NCBI RefSeq assembly: GCF_027922425.1 | Contig: NZ_BSFQ01000023.1 | Coordinates: forward strand, 50,804 to 114,803 | Source of the DNA: Pseudonocardia halophobica | GTDB taxonomy: Bacteria > Actinomycetota > Actinomycetes > Mycobacteriales > Pseudonocardiaceae | Length of the DNA stretch: 64,000 bases | Reading direction: 5' to 3' | Shown here: positions 44,915 through 53,846 of the stretch, in pieces | How the letters are laid out: each line of letters begins with the position of its first letter | Position numbering within the stretch: position 1 is the stretch's first letter | The notes under the pieces: model-generated | What the model was told of the DNA's origin: nothing | Database searches by the model: none | The model's input: the letters and a program-made list of their open reading frames with translations, nothing else | Position numbers and translations under genes: made by a program

Positions 44915-46518
44915 AGCTCACCCGGACCTCGGACCTGTGGTGGAAGAACGCCGTCGTCTACTGCCTGGACGTCGAGACCTTCGCCGACGGGAACGGCGAC
45001 GGCTGCGGGGACTTCCGCGGCCTGATCCAGAACATCGACCACCTGGACCGGCTCGGCGACACGTGCCTGTGGCTGATGCCCTTCTACCCGACCCCGGACC
45101 GCGACGACGGCTACGACATCGTCGACTTCTACGGCGTCGATCCGCGGCTCGGGACGCACGGCGACCTCGTGGAGCTGATCCGCACGGCGAACGACCGCGG
45201 CATGCGGGTGATCGCCGACCTCGTCGTCAACCACACCTCCGCGCAGCACCCCTGGTTCCAGGACGCGCGGAGCTCGCCGGACTCCCCGTACCGCGACTGG
45301 TACGTCTGGCAGGACGAGCCGCCGGCCGACGGCCCGCAGGGGGTGGTGTTCCCCGACCAGGAGACCTCCCTGTGGCAGTACGACGAGAAGGCCGGGCAGT
45401 ACTACCTGCACCGCTTCTACAAGCACCAACCTGACCTCGACGTCGCGAACCCCGAGGTCCGCGACGAGATCGCCCGCATCATGGGCTTCTGGATGCAGGT
45501 GGGGCTGTCCGGGTTCCGCGTCGACGCGGTGCCGTTCCTGCTGGAGACCGCCGGCCAGGACGACGCCGGCGCCCTGCCCGACCCGCACGACTACCTCGCC
45601 GACCTCGCCGCCTTCCTGCGCCGGCGCAACGGCGAGGCGGTCCTGCTGGGCGAGGTGAACCTCCCGTACCCGGACACGATGCCCTTCTTCGGCGCCCGGG
45701 ACGGCGCGGGCACTACCGACGAGCTGACGATGTGCTTCGACTTCGTCGGCATGCAGCAGATGTACCTGTCCCTGGCCCGCGCCGACGCCGAGCCGCTGGC
45801 GAACGCGCTGCGGCAACGGCCGGACCCGCCCGAGGACGGGCACTGGGCGACGTTCGTGCGCAACCACGACGAGCTCACCCTGGACAAGCTCACCGACGCC
45901 CAGCGCGCGGAGGTCTTCGCCGCGTTCGGCCCGGACGAGGACATGCAGCTCTACGGCCGCGGGCTGCGGCGGCGGCTGCCCTCCATGCTCGGCGGCGACG
46001 AGCGCCGGATCCGGATGGTCTACAGCCTGCTGTTCTCCCTGCCCGGCACCCCGGTGCTGTTCTACGGCGAGGAGATCGGCATGGTCGAGGACCTGAGCCT
46101 GCCCGGCCGGTTCGCCGTGCGCTCCGACATGGACTGGGCCGCGGCCCGGGAGCAGACGCGGGACCCGGGGTCGCTGCTGTCCTGGATGCGGCTGCTCGTC
46201 GACAGCTACCGTGCCTGCCCGGAGCTGGCCTGGGGGAGCTACACCGTGCTCGACCCCGGGCCGGAGGCGCGCCCGGTGTTCGCGCACCGCTGCGACGCCG
46301 ACGGCACCACGGTCGTGGCCCTGCACAACTTCGCGGACGCGGAGGTCCGGGCCGAACCGGTGCTGACCGGCCTGCCCGGTGCCGAGCTGGTTGATGTGCT
46401 GGACCCGGGGGCGAAGCCACTCCGGCTCGACGACGAGGGGCGGGCGTCCGTCCTGCTCGAGCCGTACGCCTGCCGCTGGTTCCGGACGGTCGGCTCAATG
46501 GGCACTTCTGCCCATTGA
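44911..46518 (+). CDS. GH13 alpha-glucosidase/trehalose synthase-like enzyme
   Basis: This 535-aa glycoside hydrolase of family 13 has Asp205 in GFRVDAVPF as nucleophile, Glu248 in AVLLGEVNLPYP as acid/base and Asp320 in FVRNHDELTL as transition-state stabiliser. The N-terminal VETFADGNGDGCGDFRGLIQ and region GLRRRLPSML resemble trehalose synthases (maltose-trehalose transglucosylases), and FSLPGTPVLFYGEEIGM is typical. Coupling to the LLM gene is strict. The last residues (VGSMGTSAH) and the stop codon lie inside a 13-bp hairpin, so the gene ends within its own terminator. Confidence 0.85.
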   Translation: MKLTRTSDLWWKNAVVYCLDVETFADGNGDGCGDFRGLIQNIDHLDRLGDTCLWLMPFYPTPDRDDGYDIVDFYGVDPRLGTHGDLVELIRTANDRGMRVIADLVVNHTSAQHPWFQDARSSPDSPYRDWYVWQDEPPADGPQGVVFPDQETSLWQYDEKAGQYYLHRFYKHQPDLDVANPEVRDEIARIMGFWMQVGLSGFRVDAVPFLLETAGQDDAGALPDPHDYLADLAAFLRRRNGEAVLLGEVNLPYPDTMPFFGARDGAGTTDELTMCFDFVGMQQMYLSLARADAEPLANALRQRPDPPEDGHWATFVRNHDELTLDKLTDAQRAEVFAAFGPDEDMQLYGRGLRRRLPSMLGGDERRIRMVYSLLFSLPGTPVLFYGEEIGMVEDLSLPGRFAVRSDMDWAAAREQTRDPGSLLSWMRLLVDSYRACPELAWGSYTVLDPGPEARPVFAHRCDADGTTVVALHNFADAEVRAEPVLTGLPGAELVDVLDPGAKPLRLDDEGRASVLLEPYACRWFRTVGSMGTSAH

Positions 46519-46521
46519 GCC
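46492..46521 (+). terminator. Hairpin terminator overlapping the 3' end of the GH13 gene
   Basis: GGCTCAATGGGCA (46492-46504) pairs perfectly with TGCCCATTGAGCC (46509-46521) around CTTC. The stem includes the stop codon TGA (46516-46518) and the codons for the last residues. Stems with A-T pairs are rarer here than GC-only ones. It ends 55 bp before the dimethylformamidase-like small-subunit gene. Confidence 0.75.
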
Positions 46522-46576
46522 CCGCAGCCGGGCTCCGGTTCGCTGACCCACCACCACCACGGGAAGGCGGATCCGG

Positions 46577-46924
46577 ATGCGGGACAGGCAGCTGGAGGTC
46601 TACGGCCTCTTCGAACGGCGGGCGACCGAGCGGACGTTGTCGCTGCTCAGCGACGAGGTGATCGCCGAGCACGAGGCGAACCCCGCGGGGCCGCACAGCG
46701 ACGCGCTGCAGCGGGTGCTGCGGCACATGCGGCGGGCGCCGATCCCCGGGAAGCTCGTCATCGTCGCGGTGCGGCCGTGGGAGGAGTACCGGCTGGCGGC
46801 GCTCACCGGCGTGCCCGGCGAGGCCCCCGAGGTGCTCGACGACGGGCCCTACGCCACCGAGGAGGAGGCGATGCACGCCGTGTTCCTGCGGCGGGTCGCC
46901 GACCTGCGGGCGGAGGTGGCGTGA
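46577..46924 (+). CDS. Small protein upstream of DMFase beta-like gene (candidate small subunit)
   Basis: The 115-aa product (LEVYGLFERRATERTLSLLS; KLVIVAVRPWEEYRLAALTG; YATEEEAMHAVFLRRVADLR) is a soluble alpha/beta protein. In known N,N-dimethylformamidases a small subunit of about 132 aa is encoded directly upstream of a 762-aa large subunit, and this gene has the same position, orientation and near size, with stop/start overlap TGATG. The assignment rests on context; I cannot compare sequences. It would assemble with the large subunit. Confidence 0.6.
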   Translation: MRDRQLEVYGLFERRATERTLSLLSDEVIAEHEANPAGPHSDALQRVLRHMRRAPIPGKLVIVAVRPWEEYRLAALTGVPGEAPEVLDDGPYATEEEAMHAVFLRRVADLRAEVA

Positions 46925-49194
46925 TGGTGCACGTGCCCCGGCCCACCGTGACCGGCTACGCCGACCGCTTCTCGGTCGCGCCCGGCGAGACGATCGAGTT
47001 CAAGGTCAGCTGCGACGAGCCCGGCGAGTTCCGTGCCGAGGTCGTGCGGCTGCGCAACGGCGACACCAACCCGGCCGGCCCGGGCTTCCGGGAGTCGGTG
47101 GTCGACACGCCCGCCACGGGCAGCTACCCCGCCCGCCATCAGGAGATCCGGACGGGCTCCGCGGTCGTCGTGCCGGACGGCGGGCGGCTGGCGCTCGGCG
47201 GCACCGGCGCCGTGCACGTGTTCGTCCAGCCGACCACGCCCGCGAAGGGGCCGCAGGCCTTCGTCTCCCGCTGGGACGGGACGGGCGGATGGTGGCTCGG
47301 GCTCGTCGACGGCCGGGTGACCCTGCGCCTCGGCGACGGGACGACCGTCCACGAGACCGTCGCGGACGCCCCGCTCGCCCCCTGGATCTGGTACTCGGTC
47401 ACGGCGAGCTGGAGCGACGGCGCCACCGTCGTCACCGCCACCCCCACGCTGACCTCGGCGAACAGCCTGTGGAGCCCGGCGGTCGGGCTGGCCGCCCCGA
47501 CCACCGGCGCCGACGCGGGCGCCCCGGTCCCCGCGCAGCCCGACGCCGACACGGTGCTGGCCGCGTCGAGTGGGGCAGCAGGCCTCACCGACCACTACAA
47601 CGGCAAGCTCGACTCCCCGGCCGTCTACGCGCACGCCCTCAGCGACGAGGACCGCGCGGCCCTGGCCCGTGGTGAGCGGCCGAGCGCGGACCTGCTGGCG
47701 CACTGGGACTTCGCCGCCGAGATCGGCCGCTCGGGCGTCCCCTCGGACACCTACACCGACCGCGGCCCGCACGGCCTGCACGGCCACGGCCACGGCCACA
47801 ACGCCCCGTACCGCGCCATGACCGGCTGGAACTGGACCGGCGAGGAGGAGAACTACCGGCACGCGCCCGAGCAGTACGGCGCCGTCCACTTCACCGACGA
47901 CGCCCTGGACGACGCCGGCTGGGAGACCGACGTCCGCCTCGCGGTCCCGGACGACCTGCCCAGCGCCGTCTATGCGCTGCGGATCACGCTCGGCGACACC
48001 GTGGACCACATCCCGTTCTGGGTGCTGCCCCCGCGGGGCACGGCCACGGCGAAGGTCCTGCTGCTCTTCCCGACCGCGAGCTACCTGGCCTACGCCAATG
48101 ACCACATCGTCCCCGAGGTCCCGGTGGCCCAGTCGATCCTCGGCCACACCTCGGTCTTCGCCGCGCCCGACCTCAAGCTCCTCGAGCACCCCGAGTACGG
48201 CCTGTCGACCTACGACCACCACTCGGACGGCAGCGGCGTCGGGCACACCAGCCGGCTCCGGCCGATCCTCACGATGCGTCCCGGCCACCGGCACAGCACC
48301 GGCTCGCTGTGGCAGTTCCCCGCCGACCTGCACCTCGTCGACTGGCTGCACGGCGTGGGAGCGGAGTTCGACGTGGCCACCGACGAGGACCTCGACCGCG
48401 AGGGCGCCGAGCTGCTCGGCCGCTACGCCGTGGTCCTCACCGGCACCCACCCCGAGTACTACTCCGCGCGGATGCTCGACGCCTGGGAGACCTACCTCGG
48501 CGCCGGCGGCCGCGGGATGTACATGGGCGGCAACGGGTTCTACTGGGTCAGCACGTTCCACCCGGACAAGCCGCACCTGATGGAGGTGCGCAAGGGCGAG
48601 GCCGGGTGCCGCGCCTGGCAGGCCCGGCCGGGCGAGCTGCACATGGCCTTCAGCCCGGAGCGCGGCGGGATCTGGCGCAATCGCGGCCGCAGCCCGCAGA
48701 AGCTCTTCGGCGTCGGGTTCACCACCGAGGGCATGGACCACTCCTCGGCCTACGACACCCTGCAGGACTTCGCCGACCCGCGGGCCGGTTTCCTCACCGC
48801 GGGCCTGGACGGGACCACGGTGCTCGGCGACCACGGGCTCGTCGGCAGCGGCGCCGCCGGGCACGAGTGCGACCGGTACGACCTCACCCTCGGCACCCCG
48901 CCGAACGCGCTGCTCCTCGCCACCAGCGCGGGCCGGCACTCGGACAACTACCCGCTGGTCGCGGAGGACATCTACTTCCCCTTCGACGGCCTGGGCGGCA
49001 CGGACAACTTCCAGGTCCGCGCCGACGTCGTCTACCTGACGACGGCCAACGGCGGGGGCGTGTTCTCCACCGGCTCCATCGCCTGGGCCGGCAGCCTCGC
49101 GACCAACGGCTACGACAACGACGTCTCCCGCCTCACCCGCAACGTGCTGGAGCGCTTCGCCGACCCCGAGCCGCTGGAGCCGCTCGACGTGTGA
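46924..49194 (+). CDS. N,N-dimethylformamidase large (beta) subunit-like protein
   Basis: This 756-aa protein matches dimethylformamidase large subunits in length (762 aa) and order. The N-terminal beta-sandwich carries EFKVSCDEPGEFRAEVVRLR and the lectin-like GGWWLGLVDGRVTLRLGD. A catalytic-half segment includes VLTGTHPEYYSARMLDAWET and GMYMGGNGFYWVSTFHPDKP, and a final part has YPLVAEDIYFPFDGLGG. The Paracoccus enzyme uses a mononuclear iron held by two Tyr and one Glu to hydrolyse DMF to dimethylamine and formate; candidate Tyr residues lie in the middle blocks, but I have not aligned them. Related amides are possible. The ATG overlaps the upstream stop. Confidence 0.82.
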   Translation: MVHVPRPTVTGYADRFSVAPGETIEFKVSCDEPGEFRAEVVRLRNGDTNPAGPGFRESVVDTPATGSYPARHQEIRTGSAVVVPDGGRLALGGTGAVHVFVQPTTPAKGPQAFVSRWDGTGGWWLGLVDGRVTLRLGDGTTVHETVADAPLAPWIWYSVTASWSDGATVVTATPTLTSANSLWSPAVGLAAPTTGADAGAPVPAQPDADTVLAASSGAAGLTDHYNGKLDSPAVYAHALSDEDRAALARGERPSADLLAHWDFAAEIGRSGVPSDTYTDRGPHGLHGHGHGHNAPYRAMTGWNWTGEEENYRHAPEQYGAVHFTDDALDDAGWETDVRLAVPDDLPSAVYALRITLGDTVDHIPFWVLPPRGTATAKVLLLFPTASYLAYANDHIVPEVPVAQSILGHTSVFAAPDLKLLEHPEYGLSTYDHHSDGSGVGHTSRLRPILTMRPGHRHSTGSLWQFPADLHLVDWLHGVGAEFDVATDEDLDREGAELLGRYAVVLTGTHPEYYSARMLDAWETYLGAGGRGMYMGGNGFYWVSTFHPDKPHLMEVRKGEAGCRAWQARPGELHMAFSPERGGIWRNRGRSPQKLFGVGFTTEGMDHSSAYDTLQDFADPRAGFLTAGLDGTTVLGDHGLVGSGAAGHECDRYDLTLGTPPNALLLATSAGRHSDNYPLVAEDIYFPFDGLGGTDNFQVRADVVYLTTANGGGVFSTGSIAWAGSLATNGYDNDVSRLTRNVLERFADPEPLEPLDV

Positions 49195-49196
49195 GG

Positions 49197-49847
49197 TCAC
49201 GCCTCGGGAAGCAGCCGCAGCCCCTGCTCGACGGCGAGCCGGGCTGCGGACACCCGGCAGTCCACCTGCAGCTTCCCGAGGACGTGCTCGACGTGGTGGG
49301 CCGTGGTGCGGGCGCTGATCCCGAGCCGGCGGGCGATGGTCGCGTTGGCCAGCCCGTCGGCCAGCAGCGTCAGCACCTCGGCCTCCCGGTAGGACAGTCC
49401 GTGGGCGGCGTCCGAGGGTCGGGTGGCGACGAGCGTGCCGTCCTCGACCGCGACGAGCTGCAGCGGAACCCAGCCCGCGGGCGCCGGGGCGAGGAACCGC
49501 GCCTGCGGCGGGTCCGGACGGGTGCGGCGCCAGCGGACGATCCGGGCCGCGAGCTCGTCGTCGAGCCCGGGCGGCCCGGGGCGGCCGGGCACCGGCACCA
49601 CCGTGGCGTCGGGCCCGACGACGGCGGCGGGTCCCTCGACGCCGCCGCACTCCAGCAGGGTCAGCAACCGGCGGGACAGATCGGCCGCACCGGCCAGGGC
49701 CACCAGCGCCGCGGCCGCGGTGGGGAGGTGGGTGCCCAGCTCCTCGAGCACCGTCGCGGCGGCCGCACTCCAGGAGGGTTGCTGCGCCGCCGCCGCGAGC
49801 CCGAACGCGACCCGGTAGGCCTCCGCCTCGTCGACCGGTCCGGACAT
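49197..49847 (-). CDS. LuxR family transcriptional regulator (single HTH)
   Basis: The 216-aa protein has a C-terminal LuxR HTH (LSYREAEVLTLLADGLANAT; RTTAHHVEHVLGKLQVD) and an N-terminal region of about 140 residues rich in Ala and Pro with no named domain (DEAEAYRVAFGLAAAAQQPS). No phospho-acceptor receiver is present. It is convergent with the dimethylformamidase-like gene and lies before the amine-oxidase/DUF5134 cluster on the same strand; it could regulate either. The stop is 3 bp from the DMFase stop. Confidence 0.8.
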   Translation of the reverse strand: MSGPVDEAEAYRVAFGLAAAAQQPSWSAAAATVLEELGTHLPTAAAALVALAGAADLSRRLLTLLECGGVEGPAAVVGPDATVVPVPGRPGPPGLDDELAARIVRWRRTRPDPPQARFLAPAPAGWVPLQLVAVEDGTLVATRPSDAAHGLSYREAEVLTLLADGLANATIARRLGISARTTAHHVEHVLGKLQVDCRVSAARLAVEQGLRLLPEA

Positions 49848-49876
49848 CCGAGCCCCCTCCGGGCCGTCAGATCACG

Positions 49877-50347
49877 TCAGATCATCGTGAGGAAGGTGGT
49901 GGCCATCGCGCCGCTCATCACGAGGTGGGCGACGGGTTCCGCGCGGAACCGTCCGCGCAGCGCCTCCAGCCAGCGCCCGCTCCGCACGGCGAAGTAGCCG
50001 GTCAGGGCCAGGCAGACGGCCGCGACCGTGAGACCGCCGTGGTCCCCCGCGACGAAGGGCATCGCCACCATCGCGCACGCGGCCAGACAGCTGTGGACCA
50101 CTGCGCCGTTCTCGGTGCCCTCGCCCCGCCGTCGTCCGGCCAGGGTGAACAGGCAGGACACCACGGCGAGGGCGGCCGACAGGACGAGCCCGCCGGCCGC
50201 CATGGCGCACATCGCGAGCGCCATGCCGCCGTGCCCCAGCGCGGTGAAGCGGTGCGCCGGGGCACGGCGTGCGCGGGCGAGGAAGACCGCCGCGGCGAGC
50301 AGGCACGCCACGCCGACGACGGCCTCCCACCAGCCCGCGCCGTGCAT
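49877..50347 (-). CDS. DUF5134-like integral membrane protein
   Basis: The 156-aa protein has about four to five membrane helices (EAVVGVACLLAAAVFLARAR; GMALAMCAMAAGGLVLSAAL; AACAMVAMPFV) and ends with HLVMSGAMATTFLTMI. His and Met residues recur at helix ends (GHGGMALAM, HSCLAACAM, HLVMSGAM), the style of DUF5134 proteins. Its ATG overlaps the copper amine oxidase stop (TGATG), so the two are translated together. A copper-handling or membrane-tethering role for the oxidase is possible but unproven. Confidence 0.7.
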   Translation of the reverse strand: MHGAGWWEAVVGVACLLAAAVFLARARRAPAHRFTALGHGGMALAMCAMAAGGLVLSAALAVVSCLFTLAGRRRGEGTENGAVVHSCLAACAMVAMPFVAGDHGGLTVAAVCLALTGYFAVRSGRWLEALRGRFRAEPVAHLVMSGAMATTFLTMI

Positions 50348-52284
50348 CACTCGGCCCCGCGGTCCTTGCCCGGGCCGTGCACCTCGCCGTTCTCCTTGCC
50401 GCCGTGGCAGTGGCCGTTGGTGGAGGCCGGGATGTCGAGCGCGGGGTTGCGGTCGAAGAAGCCCGACGGCTTGAGCACGAAGCCGGTGTAGTCGACCGGC
50501 ATGATCGGCCAGTCCTCCGGGCGCGGGAAGTGCGTGAGCCCGAAGGTGTGCCACACGACGATGTCCTCGCCGTCGACCGGCCGGTCCGCCTGCACCCAGG
50601 CCGGCAGCCCCGCGCCGCCCGGGTTCTGGTTCACGAAGTCACCGGCGGGGTAGCGCTCGTCCGCGTCGTACTGCGTGACCCACAGCGCCTTGGCGGCGAA
50701 CGTGGCGCGGGACCGGATCACGGACGCGTCGTCGGCCAGCAGGGTCGGCTGGCCCTCCGGGTGCAGGGTGTACCCGACGGGCTGGCCCAGGGCGTTGGTC
50801 TTCTCGGTGTTGATGATGTGCCAGACCCGGCCGGTGGAGGCGTTGGCGTCGCGCTGGGCGTCGGACTCCCGGGACAGGCGCGTCACGCTGCGGCGGAACG
50901 CGTTGCCGTACGGGTTGCCCTCGCCCATCGGGACCCGGGCGGCCTCGATCTCCTCGACGGCGTTGGGCCCGCCGTCGACGGTCATGTCCAGCCGGGCGGA
51001 GAACAGGTGCTGGTGGAACGGGGCGCCGAGGCCGGGCGCGATCTCGGTGGCGTACTCGCCGGGCGTGCCCGAGGTGAACACGATGCCGGTGGCCTTGCAC
51101 TCCAGCTCGATGGTGCCGTCGAGGTAGAGGTACCAGTAGAAGCCGTAGTCGTAGTTGCCGATCGGCGTGAAGAACGAGATCACCAGGCGGCGCTGGCGGC
51201 GGGTCTCGCGGGACCCGGTGAACATGTCCGAGTGCTTCCAGAGGACGCCGTAGTCCTCCTCGTGCATGCAGATCGCGTTCTCGATGGTGCGCGGGTTGCC
51301 GAGGTCGTCGGCGATCACGGCGTCCGTGTAGAGGATGTCGCCGAGGCAGTCGCAGCCCAGCTGCAGCGAGTCGGCGTAGCGGGCGAACATGTACTCGCCG
51401 CAGTCGAAGTAGTTCTGCCAGAAGCGGACCGGCGACGGGTCGGCGTAGGGGACCACCATCTCGGCCACCGAGGCGCGGTAGCAGATGGGGCGGCCGTCGA
51501 AGGCGATCTGGTGCAGGGTCAGGCCCTCGCGCTCGTTGAACCCGATGCGCAGGTCCCACTTGCCCCAGCGGACGTGCCCGTCCTCGACGGTGAACGAGCG
51601 GCCCTGCGGCTGGGTGATCTCGATCGGCTTGAGGTCGAGCGGCGGGCCCTGGACCTCGGGGTCGTCGAAGTTGCCGGTCGTCTCGGGCACGGGGTGCTCG
51701 GCGTGGTCGACGACGCGGTCCACGGTGCGGGCGGTGAGGTCGACGTAGGCGACGAGCCCGTCGATCGGGTGCGCCCACGGGTGGTCCTTCTCGTGGTCCT
51801 GGCGGAAGCCGAAGGCGCGCACCACGCGGTGGCCCGGGTGCTCGGGGTAGTCGTCGAAGGCGCCGGCGGACAGCGGGACCGCGCGCACCTGCGCGGGGTC
51901 GATGCCGCGGCGCTCGAGGGCCTCGCGCCACTCGGCGGCCGCGTTGAGGATGTCCTCGATCATCTCGAACTCGGTGTCGATGATCGGCGGCTGGCCGTCG
52001 CGGGGCGGGTCGAGCTCGCGGTTGGACACGACCGAGCGGGAGTCGGTGGACACCACGACGTCCCAGGAGCGGCCGCTGGCGATGTCGAGCAGGATCACGC
52101 GGAAGCGGCGGTCGGTCTCCGCACCGCTCAGGACCTCGCCCTTGGCGGGCTCCTCGGGCGTGAAGAAGGTGTAGCGGACGGTCTCGCCCAGCAGTCCGGC
52201 GTCGAGCAGCACCTCGCGGACGGCGCGGACCTCCGCCTCGCTCGTCATGGCGAGCGCGTGGGTGCGGTTCTCGAGGGTGGTCAT
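50347..52284 (-). CDS. Copper amine oxidase (primary-amine oxidase)
   Basis: This 645-aa quinoprotein oxidises primary amines to aldehydes with O2, releasing H2O2 and NH3. The TPQ precursor is Tyr378 in PIGNYDYGFYWYLYLDG, the catalytic base is probably Asp294 in YFDCGEYMF, and the copper ligands are His424, His426 (FHQHLFSARLD) and His585 (WHTFGLTHFPRPEDWP). Its order fits Arthrobacter phenylethylamine/tyramine oxidases. A C-terminal tail, NGHCHGGKENGEVHGPG, adds Cys and His residues. AAGGAG precedes the ATG at 52284. An APC permease starts upstream on the same strand, so uptake and oxidation of an amine are linked. Confidence 0.93.
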   Translation of the reverse strand: MTTLENRTHALAMTSEAEVRAVREVLLDAGLLGETVRYTFFTPEEPAKGEVLSGAETDRRFRVILLDIASGRSWDVVVSTDSRSVVSNRELDPPRDGQPPIIDTEFEMIEDILNAAAEWREALERRGIDPAQVRAVPLSAGAFDDYPEHPGHRVVRAFGFRQDHEKDHPWAHPIDGLVAYVDLTARTVDRVVDHAEHPVPETTGNFDDPEVQGPPLDLKPIEITQPQGRSFTVEDGHVRWGKWDLRIGFNEREGLTLHQIAFDGRPICYRASVAEMVVPYADPSPVRFWQNYFDCGEYMFARYADSLQLGCDCLGDILYTDAVIADDLGNPRTIENAICMHEEDYGVLWKHSDMFTGSRETRRQRRLVISFFTPIGNYDYGFYWYLYLDGTIELECKATGIVFTSGTPGEYATEIAPGLGAPFHQHLFSARLDMTVDGGPNAVEEIEAARVPMGEGNPYGNAFRRSVTRLSRESDAQRDANASTGRVWHIINTEKTNALGQPVGYTLHPEGQPTLLADDASVIRSRATFAAKALWVTQYDADERYPAGDFVNQNPGGAGLPAWVQADRPVDGEDIVVWHTFGLTHFPRPEDWPIMPVDYTGFVLKPSGFFDRNPALDIPASTNGHCHGGKENGEVHGPGKDRGAE

Positions 52285-52298
52285 CGGAGGTTCTCCTT

Positions 52299-53729
52299 TC
52301 AGGCCGCGTCGGCGGCGGGGACGGTGGTGGCCGGGACGGAGCCGGACACGGTGCGCAGGCGGGACCAGACGACGCCGAAGACGAACGCCAGGACGAGGAT
52401 CGCGCCGATGCCGAAGGCCAGCGCGCCCGAGCCGCCGATCAGCGTCGGGAAGTTCGAGACGGTCAGGACGAGGCAGGCGAGCAGGCCGATCAGCCCGAGG
52501 GCCGGGGCGATGACGGTGTGCCAGACCCGGGTGTCGACGCGGCTGCGGCGGAAGTAGACGAGCACGGCGGCGCAGGTCAGGGTCATCAGCCCGAGCACGC
52601 CGAGGGTCGCGGTGCCGGCCATCCAGGCGAAGACCTGGGTCACCGGGTCCATCCCGGCGATCGCGAAGATCACCAGGAACGCGACGGCGACGACGGTCTG
52701 GGTCAGCGAGGCGACGTGCGGCGAGGAGTGCCGCGGGTGGCTGCGCCCCACCGCCGGGTGCAGTGCGCCGGCGTTGCCGAGCGAGAAGTAGTACCGCGCC
52801 AGCACGTTGTGGAAGGACAGCGCCGCGGCGAAGAGGCTGGTCATCAGCAGGACCTGGGCGACGTCGCCGCCGACGGGCCCGAGGACGTTCGTGATCGTCG
52901 TGATGATCATGTTGCCGGGGTCGGTGCCCGCGGCCTCGACCGCGGCGGCGTCGCCCCACGCGGACACGACGGCCCAGCTGGACAGGGTGTAGAAGACGCC
53001 GATCAGCAGCAGCGCGGTGTAGGTCGCCCGCGGAATGGTGCGCTGCGGGTCCCGGGCCTCGTCGCGGAACACCGCGGTGGCCTCGAACCCGATGAACGAC
53101 GCGATGGCGAACATGATCGCGATGCCGAGCGAGCCGGACACGAACTCCGGGGGCTTCACGAACGCGGTCGAGAGGTGCTCACCGCTGCCGATCACCACGG
53201 CGTCGAACACGAGGACGATCGCGACCTCCGCGATCAGCAGGGCGCCGAGCACCTTGCCGGACAGCTCGATGTGCCGGTACCCGAGCACCCCGACGACCGC
53301 GGCGACGACCAGCGACCACACCCACCACGGCAGCGCGGGGCCACCCCAGTGCTGGACCAGGGCGTCGATCACCGCGCCGATGTAGCCGAAGACCGCCAGC
53401 TGCACGGCCGCGTAGGTGACCAGCGCGAGAAAGGCGGAGCCGAGACCCAGCCGCTTGCCGAGCCCCTTCTGCACGTAGGCGTAGAAGGCGCCGGCGTTCG
53501 GCACGTGCTTGCTCATCGCGCAGAACCCGACCGCGAACAGCAGCAGGATCCCGCAGCACAGGGCGAAGGTGGTGGGGAAGGCGGCACCGTTGCCCGCGGC
53601 CAGGCCGAGCGGGACGGTGCCGGCGATGACGGTCAGCGGCGCGGCGGCGGCGACGACCATGAACACGATCGACCCCACACCGAGCCTGCCGGTGAGGGTG
53701 TGCGGTCGATCCGAACCCGTGACGCTCAT
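52299..53729 (-). CDS. APC superfamily amino acid/amine permease
   Basis: This 476-aa transporter has 12 or so membrane helices, opening LGVGSIVFMVVAAAAPLTVI with AGTVPLGLAAGNG, the first unwound helix of the APC fold. It has IMFAIASFIGFEATAVFRDE, the conserved helix 6 segment with FEA, and RTIPRATYTALL. The ATG at 53729 starts before SVTGSDRPHTLTG. It lies 14 bp upstream of the copper amine oxidase and is probably its importer for phenylethylamine-, tyramine- or ethanolamine-like substrates. Confidence 0.88.
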   Translation of the reverse strand: MSVTGSDRPHTLTGRLGVGSIVFMVVAAAAPLTVIAGTVPLGLAAGNGAAFPTTFALCCGILLLFAVGFCAMSKHVPNAGAFYAYVQKGLGKRLGLGSAFLALVTYAAVQLAVFGYIGAVIDALVQHWGGPALPWWVWSLVVAAVVGVLGYRHIELSGKVLGALLIAEVAIVLVFDAVVIGSGEHLSTAFVKPPEFVSGSLGIAIMFAIASFIGFEATAVFRDEARDPQRTIPRATYTALLLIGVFYTLSSWAVVSAWGDAAAVEAAGTDPGNMIITTITNVLGPVGGDVAQVLLMTSLFAAALSFHNVLARYYFSLGNAGALHPAVGRSHPRHSSPHVASLTQTVVAVAFLVIFAIAGMDPVTQVFAWMAGTATLGVLGLMTLTCAAVLVYFRRSRVDTRVWHTVIAPALGLIGLLACLVLTVSNFPTLIGGSGALAFGIGAILVLAFVFGVVWSRLRTVSGSVPATTVPAADAA

Positions 53730-53803
53730 CAGCGGCTCTCCAGGGTGACTCGGAAGAGTGATGTCGACCACCGTGGGCGGAGGCGCGGCGTGAGTCAAAG
53801 CAC

Positions 53804-53846
53804 GTTCTCATTCGAACCCGGGGACGCAGCCGCGGTTCTCATTCGA
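53804..53846. promoter_or_regulatory. Two direct copies of GTTCTCATTCGA in a divergent promoter region
   Basis: GTTCTCATTCGA occurs at 53804-53815 and 53835-53846, 31 bp apart, close to three helical turns. The first copy extends to GTTCTCATTCGAAC, an inverted repeat GTTC-N6-GAAC. They sit between two divergent APC permease genes, so one protein could regulate both. The IclR-like regulator at 55392 is a candidate. Confidence 0.55.
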
